Below, piece by piece: positions 61,907-64,000 of a stretch of 64,000 nucleotides of DNA; position 1 is the stretch's first letter; every line of letters starts with the position of its first letter. This DNA comes from Apostichopus japonicus (lineage: Eukaryota; Echinodermata; Holothuroidea; Aspidochirotida; Stichopodidae), in assembly GCF_037975245.1 (NCBI RefSeq), contig NC_092582.1:25832077-25896076 (forward strand), in the 5' to 3' direction. Both the position numbers and the translations under genes were made by a program. The notes under the pieces are model-generated. The model saw only the letters and a list, made by a program, of their open reading frames with translations, searched no databases and was not told the origin of the DNA.

Positions 61907-63114
61907 GTATTGATTATTCAGTTCATATTGATCTAATAAATCTGCACCTTCTTTTCAGATATAACACACTGTTGATATCGTTCAAACTTATACTTCCAGC
62001 ATGTGTAAAACACATGTAGTTCGGAGGCTAAATGCCAGAGGTCACACCTTCAACGCATCGAGAGACGCAGTTTCCGTACTATATGTTTTCCACATGTTCT
62101 TCGCAGTCTCTGTTCAAGTGTTTAAGATGTATAGAGGAAGTAACCTAATTTTACCAAGGCAACATATCCTCACTTCCGCTCTATAATACATCTGACATGG
62201 GTATAGTGTATATGATATAGCTGGCTAAATACGAGATATTCGTTCATATGTGAACTATTCAAATGATTCATTTCTACAGAAATGATTATCAAACTGTGCA
62301 GTGTGACCTAATTTATTGGATTTATGATCCTCCATAATAATTGGTCGCTCGTCTGTGTTGGTGGTTCTACTGGTGTGCATGTGAAAACTGGCTTTGTATA
62401 ACTGTCAATAAGGGTATATTACCCAAACTTGTGTAAAGAGTGCATCGGCCAAGATAATGTTATGGGCACTAACTAACCTTAATACATTGTTTCCCGAAAG
62501 GTTCATTAGTTAACGCATTCATGCGCGGATCGTTAAACAGATATTGAGACATTAACTTAGTTTTCCAGGTAAATTACAGGTTATACAAAAAAGCACTCTA
62601 CCCTGCATCTTGAAATGTGTACTTTGTTTATGATTAATGACATATACAGGAAAGATGAATTTGACCAACACAGTTTCAAAGTTTACAGAATCAGTTGAAG
62701 AACGACAATACATATTTTGTGACATGTCCGTGTTCTACATACCTTCTTCCCAACTGAAGCCGTTTCACCTGCCAACCAGTATGATATAGGCATTCACTGT
62801 TCGCAATACAGATGATCTACTGGGCATGCGCAGGACCGTACCTGCGGTGATGGTGGATGCAGATGACCCCTCCTCCCTTTAACAATGTCAGAGGTTGAGA
62901 ATGACCAACTGTATACCAAAAAAGTATCAACTAATTACAAACATGATAGCATAATACAACTCTATAATGGACCCCTGTATGCTAATAGACAAGTTTGGAC
63001 CAACATGATGTACGATACTACCGCATTGCGTTGCACATCCAATGGTTCAAACAGAACACAGTTTACCTTCCACGTATATCACATCTCACTATCCCAACAC
63101 TTTACCGTAACATC
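61905..63114. other. No recognised gene
   Basis: Unique-looking DNA leading into the terminal satellite. No feature is supported. Confidence 0.4.
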
Positions 63115-63233
63115 ACAGTGCACCATACAATCATCCTACAGTGCACTATGACATACCGTCATATTACAGTACACCATACCGTCACAATACCGGACACCAT
63201 ACCGTCACAATACCGGACACCATACCGTCACAT
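63115..63233. repeat. 23-bp satellite, degenerate left block
   Basis: Divergent units of the satellite that resumes at 63431 (CAGTGCACCATAC, CCGTCACAATACCGGACACC). Confidence 0.85.
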
Positions 63234-63430
63234 GTTTTTTTGTTTTTTTGGTCTCTATTTTGTACCTTTGTTATACTTTGTCAGTTTGTATTTTGGGGAT
63301 ACCTCACTTACAAGTTCTTATGAACTTTTCGAGGATCCCCACAACCATATACTTTGTATGTATACACTTGAATTATGTAAAATTTTGATTACGTTGATGG
63401 TTGAAATATAGTTGAACAAACAAACAATAA
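63234..63430. mobile_element. Insertion within the satellite, retrotransposon-like
   Basis: About 197 bp unrelated to the satellite, placed between its two blocks. It starts with a T-rich run (TTTTTTTGTTTTTTT) and ends GAACAAACAAACAATAAG. A short terminal repeat of this kind is typical of non-LTR retrotransposon or SINE 3' ends. No clear target duplication was found. Confidence 0.45.
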
Positions 63431-64000
63431 GTGCACCATACCGTCACATTACAGTGCACCATACTGTTACAATACAGTGCACCATACCGTCACAATACAG
63501 TGCACCATACCGTCACATTACAGTGCACCATACCGTCACATTACAGTGCACCATACCGTCACATTACAGTGCACCATACCATCACATTACAGTGCACCAT
63601 ACCGTCACATTACAGTGCACCATACCGTCACATTACAGTGCACCATACCGTCACATTACAGTGCACCATACCGTCACATTACAGTGCACCATACCGTCAC
63701 ATTACAGTGCACCATACCGTCACATTACAGTGCACCATACCGTCACATTACAGTGCACCATACCGTCACATTACAGTGCACCATACCGTCACATTACAGT
63801 GCACCATACCGTCACATTACAGTGCACCATACCGTCACATTACAGTGCATCATACCGTCACATTACAGTGCACCATACCGTCACATTACAGTGCACCATA
63901 CCGTCACATTACAGTGCACCATACCGTCACATTACAGTGCACCATACCGTCACATTACAGTGCACCATACCGTCACATCACAGTGCACCATACCGTCACA
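63431..64000. repeat. 23-bp satellite array, runs off the window
   Basis: About 25 near-identical copies of TGCACCATACCGTCACATTA+CAG. The copies toward the right are almost identical (rare variants such as ACCATC and TGCATC), which suggests recent homogenisation. The true length is unknown because the window ends inside it. Confidence 0.97.

Overview
The window is nuclear DNA from an animal. It is AT-rich, with long introns bounded by GT/AG, many microsatellites and minisatellites, and several DNA transposons with intact target-site duplications. Gene content and repeat types point to a marine invertebrate, most likely a non-vertebrate deuterostome (echinoderm or hemichordate grade). This is inference; nothing here fixes the species. 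There are no operons, CRISPR arrays or prokaryotic signals.

Two host genes can be read. On the + strand, five exons (21338-30578) encode the C-terminal half of an MFSD6-like major facilitator. Splice phases agree throughout, but the N-terminal exons were not found. On the - strand, 17 exons (48092 down to 34886) encode a complete single-pass receptor tyrosine kinase of 739 residues: signal peptide, two fibronectin-III-like regions, one membrane helix, kinase domain and short tail. Its catalytic loop reads HGDLAARN where RTKs normally have HRDLAARN. The two genes converge on a 4.3-kb spacer holding two minisatellites.

Region by region: 1-16.4 kb has no recognised host gene but holds a U2-snRNA-headed repeat (2038-2230), two copies of a hAT-like MITE (6505 and 9215), a TA-flanked palindromic MITE (7931-8458), a 9-bp minisatellite, a 280-bp TA tract and a 1.1-kb hAT-like element (12878-13968). 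A P-superfamily element with an intact THAP-domain first exon lies at 16408-18838, with a smaller element nested in it. At 21.3-30.6 kb is the MFSD6-like gene; its first visible intron holds a 2.3-kb AGGTCA-rich element ending in a hairpin. At 34.9-48.1 kb is the receptor kinase, whose introns hold a 1.6-kb hAT-like element and several tandem arrays. A second U2-headed repeat lies about 240 bp upstream of its start codon. At 48.6-64 kb there is no recognised protein gene, but there are further transposons, tandem arrays, a tRNA-like sequence with a T-run terminator (61734-61804), and a 23-bp satellite running off the window end.

The best candidate for something undescribed is the U2-headed repeat. 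Two diverged copies share the first ~45 nt of U2 snRNA (including the branch-site-pairing GUAGUA), then the same ~140-nt body unrelated to U2, a terminal hairpin and a shared 3' end. That is the layout of a SINE whose head comes from a spliceosomal RNA.
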